Positions 60,916 through 64,000 of a stretch of 64,000 nt of DNA are shown piece after piece (position 1 is the first letter of the stretch; each line of letters opens with the position of its first letter). A model generated the notes under the pieces. That model did no database searches, had not been told where the DNA came from, and saw nothing but the letters and a program-made list of their open reading frames with translations. The stretch is from Tetrapyrgos nigripes. Taxonomy: Eukaryota > Basidiomycota > Agaricomycetes > Agaricales > Campanellaceae. The stretch lies in the NCBI GenBank assembly GCA_013368315.1, contig JAACJM010000069.1, positions 1 through 64,000 on the forward strand, written 5' to 3'. Both the position numbers and the translations under genes were made by a program.

Positions 60916-63900
60916 ATGTCTTCCTCTTCTCCCTCTGTATTCGATTACTCGGAGGAACCGCCTACCAGTACAGCAGCATCTAGCCCACCTCCTGTAGATG
61001 GCGACTTTAAAATGGAAAATGAAGAGGACGCCGACTCGGTGAGTCAGCTGTTTTGCAGCTTTTGATGCCAGCACTCACTACTTCCATTGATTGTAGAAAG
61101 CATTTTTTACCAATGATAACTTGGAAACGGAGGTGCGTAGCTGTTTGGCCTGTCATTGACGAAGACTTGAGCATGTCGCGTCGCAGGATATCGAGAAACG
61201 TTACCAAAGACTAGAAAACGTGCTTGAAAAGTCGGCGCTCTATGCTAAACTCCTCGGAGAAGAGATGGAGAAGCAGAGGGCTTTGAGGAGAGATTCCACC
61301 TACTACGTTTCTTCCTCTAGTAAGAATACCAAGAAGGAGCGCAAAGGACGAGGGAAACGAAGGGTAGAAAACGCACAAGGAATGTCGTCGAAAGTGATGA
61401 GGAGGAAGAAGTGGATTCCGCTGGCTCCAAACGACGCAAAACGGAAGGAGATGATGGCGAAACGGATGCCCCTTCAAAATTTCAGCAGTCCCCTCTCATC
61501 ACTGGTGCTCAGCTGAAGGACTACCAACTAGAAGGTGTGCAGTGGATGACGATGTTGCATAGTAATGGAATAGCGGGTATATTGGGTGCGTCTTGTCTCG
61601 AAATGGATTATCACCGTGCTCACAGCTTTTGACCTTCTAGCGGACGAGATGGGTCTAGGAAAGGTGTGTCGGCAGTTCGTCTTCCTGTTACCATATTCAA
61701 AGCCTTGCTTTTTAGACATTGCAGACTATTGCATTTACCGCTCATCTCCGAGATATTAACTTCACTCAACCGATACTCATCGTCTGTCCATTGAGTGTTC
61801 TGCACAACTGGGTTGAGGAATATGACAAGTTTGCACCCACTGTACGAGATTTATTAATAATTATTCGTTCAGTTCGCCCCTAATCTCGGTTCTGTCACCT
61901 AGATCCCTGTGTGCATGTATCATGGCGCCCCAGAATACCGCGAAGAACTTCGACGCACCATTATGCGCCCGCCTCCGCCTGAAGTGAAGGATAAGAAGCA
62001 CAACAAAGCCTCTTCACAACCTTCATCTCGAGGTAAACCCCAACGAGGCAGAGGAAGAGGCCGTGGCCGTGGCCGCGCCTCACGAGGACAAACAGCCAAA
62101 ACAAAACAATCCAAATCCTCTGCAGGCGAAGATCTGGAAGAAGAGGATTCGGATAACGAGGAGCTTATAGCCTTTTCGAAAGAGTTCCCCATCGTAGTGA
62201 CTACGTATGAAATCATCATCAGAGACCGTGCACATCTCGCTCAGTATGAATGGGGTTACATCGTTGTGGATGAAGGACATCGTTTGAAGAATTTAGATTG
62301 TAAGCTTATGCAGGAAATCAAAAAGTACCCTGCTGCTTCGAGGATGATTTTGACAGGGACTCCTCTGCATGTGAGTGTTCACTGTTTTGTCCCAGCTGCC
62401 GCTGACGCCTGCGTTCCTAGAATAACCTATCCGAGCTGTGGGCTCTACTCAACTTCATTCTCCCTGACATCTTCAACGATTTGAACTCTTTCCAGCAATG
62501 GTGTGTCATTTTCTCATTGGCTTCAATTTGATGTCGATTTACGCGTCTTTTTTTGTAGGTTCAACCTGCCCACCATGCAAAACAGCCTCGAATTATCTCA
62601 AATGTCCAAAGTCATCGACATGCTCCATGGGATCCTTAAACCATTCCTCCTTCGTCGACTAAAGGTTGATGTGGAGAGTAGCTTGCCGCCCAAGAAGGAA
62701 TACGTCTTGTACGCTCCGTTGAGCGTGTCTCAGCGCGAGGCCTACGATGAGGTTTTGAATGGGAGCTTGAGGAGGTATTTGTTGAAGGGTGCGATTGCTG
62801 GTAGTTCTGAATCTAGAGAGGGAGAGACAGGGTCACCTGTAGATGTGGATGAGGAGAAGAAGGACGATGCAGTTGAGCAACAGGAAGACACACCCAGATC
62901 CCGATCTCGAAGGAGGAGGGGTACGAAGGAAGAGGTTGATTTGGTCAAATTGGGTGAAGCTCATCGACAAAAAGCTGCTCGTCAGTGTCTCTCTTTCCTT
63001 TCTTTTACTCTCTCCCATACTCAAATTTACATTTAATCGTCGTTTCCACTCTGCAGGCCAAAAAATCAACAACATGAAACTCCAAAACACCGTCATGCAA
63101 CTTCGGAAAGTTTGCTCACATCCATTCTTATTCGACTGGCCTCTCGACCCGGATACGCATCAACCGATCTTGAATGAGGATTTGGTAGCTGCTTCGGGAA
63201 AGATGATGGTCCTCGATCGATTGCTCACAGAGTTGTTCAGGAGAAAACACAAGGTGCTGTTGTTTAGTCAGTTTACGACGATGCTTGATATTATTGAAGT
63301 GAGGACAAATTATAAACTTGGAGCGAATGATTTGACTGACAAAATGTGTTTTAGGACTGGGCAAAGGAACTCAAAGGCTGGAATATCTGTCGTATAGACG
63401 GTTCAACAGGTCCTCTGGAACGTCGTGAACAAATGAACGAGTTTCAGAATGGTGGTGATTCGCCTGATGCACCTTGCCTTTTCCTGTTGAGTACGAGGGC
63501 GGGTGGATTGGGAATCAACCTCACGGCAGCTGATACGGTGATATTCTATGACCAAGACTGGGTAGGTTTTCATCCGTTATGGACAAAGTTGACCCTGACG
63601 CTCACCATCCTACCCTTCTGATATAGAACCCTCAAATGGACGCCCAAGCTCAAGACCGAGCCATCGAATTGGACAAACAAGACCAGTTTTAATCTTCCGC
63701 CTTGTGAGCGCGCATACCATTGAAACCAAAATCATGCAACGTGCAACGGAGAAAAGACAGCTTGAGGCTTTGGTCATCGCCAAAGGTCAGCCTCACTCGC
63801 ATCGCAATCCATGACAATACACTCACTTCACTTTTGCTCTCGTTGTATCCTGCAGGCAAATTCCGAGCTCCAGCCGCATCTAACACAGGTCGCAATCAGA

Positions 63901-64000
63901 CGATTACAGAAATGGCAGCCGACCTCTTGAAACTTGAAGGCGAGGAGATTGAAGTTGTACCAAATACCTCTGAGGGAAAAGCAAATGTGTTGAGCGACCG
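60916..64000 (+). CDS. SNF2-family chromatin remodeler, LSH/DDM1/Irc5 type (partial)
   Basis: ATP-dependent remodeler related to HELLS/DDM1/Irc5, linked to heterochromatin and DNA methylation. Starts [19 protein letters not shown]. Order: acidic N-terminus, coiled-coil near [32 protein letters not shown], Walker [16 protein letters not shown], an RGRG-rich insert, DEGH box ([10 protein letters not shown]), LTGTPLHNNL, HELICc with [19 protein letters not shown] and [18 protein letters not shown]. Two one-base frameshifts: near 61362-61364 (GGG, 4 G needed) and 63661-63662 (CC, 3 C needed to read the invariant AHRIGQ). The window ends inside the C-terminal part. Both breaks are likely sequence errors. 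About 12 introns. Confidence 0.93.

Overview
The window is nuclear DNA of a filamentous basidiomycete, most likely an Agaricomycete. The evidence is about 35 protein genes packed on both strands, introns of about 48-70 bp with GT-AG (sometimes GC-AG) borders, very high intron density, a Tnp2-type transposase relic of the kind common in mushrooms, and best family resemblance to mushroom proteins throughout. No tRNA, rRNA, CRISPR, operon or replication origin was recognised. Species was not determined.

Layout. 0-2.5 kb: decayed Tnp2 (CACTA/EnSpm-like) transposon. 2.5-5 kb: RPS15 and RPP2 head-to-head, then mitochondrial ribosomal protein bL28m. 5-9.6 kb: a Ser/Pro-rich unknown and a secreted unknown with a duplicated last exon. 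9.6-18.4 kb: RIC8 (G-alpha chaperone/GEF), a PGM2-type phosphopentomutase/phosphoglucomutase and the cell-wall-integrity MAP kinase Slt2/Mpk1. 18.4-19.6 kb: an apparently non-autonomous Tc1/mariner-like element with long inverted repeats, plus a second hairpin element, upstream of an ABCC/MRP transporter (19.6-25.8 kb). 26-28.6 kb: EF-hand MscS channel. 28.7-36.7 kb: SGF73, TAF10, a Zn2Cys6 factor, RPC53 and HFI1/ADA1. 37-45 kb: mitoferrin, HPT1, PRP38, makorin and RAD9. 45-54 kb: OYE-like reductase, NBP35, GUK1, an STK32/YANK kinase, an unknown and MED10. 55-64 kb: aldo-keto reductase, PIG-P, CFEM protein, DHODH family class 1A protein, and the start of an LSH/DDM1/IRC5 chromatin remodeler cut by the window end.

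Gene organisation is compact. At least seven head-to-head pairs have start codons less than 150 bp apart, the closest 29 bp (RPC53/HFI1). Three SAGA subunits (Sgf73, Taf10, Hfi1) lie within 8 kb. Exon structure is extreme: protein conservation forces exons of 5, 7, 8, 9, 10, 13, 16 and 17 nt and four or five GC-AG introns.

Six single-base frameshifts in otherwise conserved genes all sit in or beside short homopolymers. The simplest reading is residual sequencing or assembly error rather than gene death, and automated gene models here should be checked for it.
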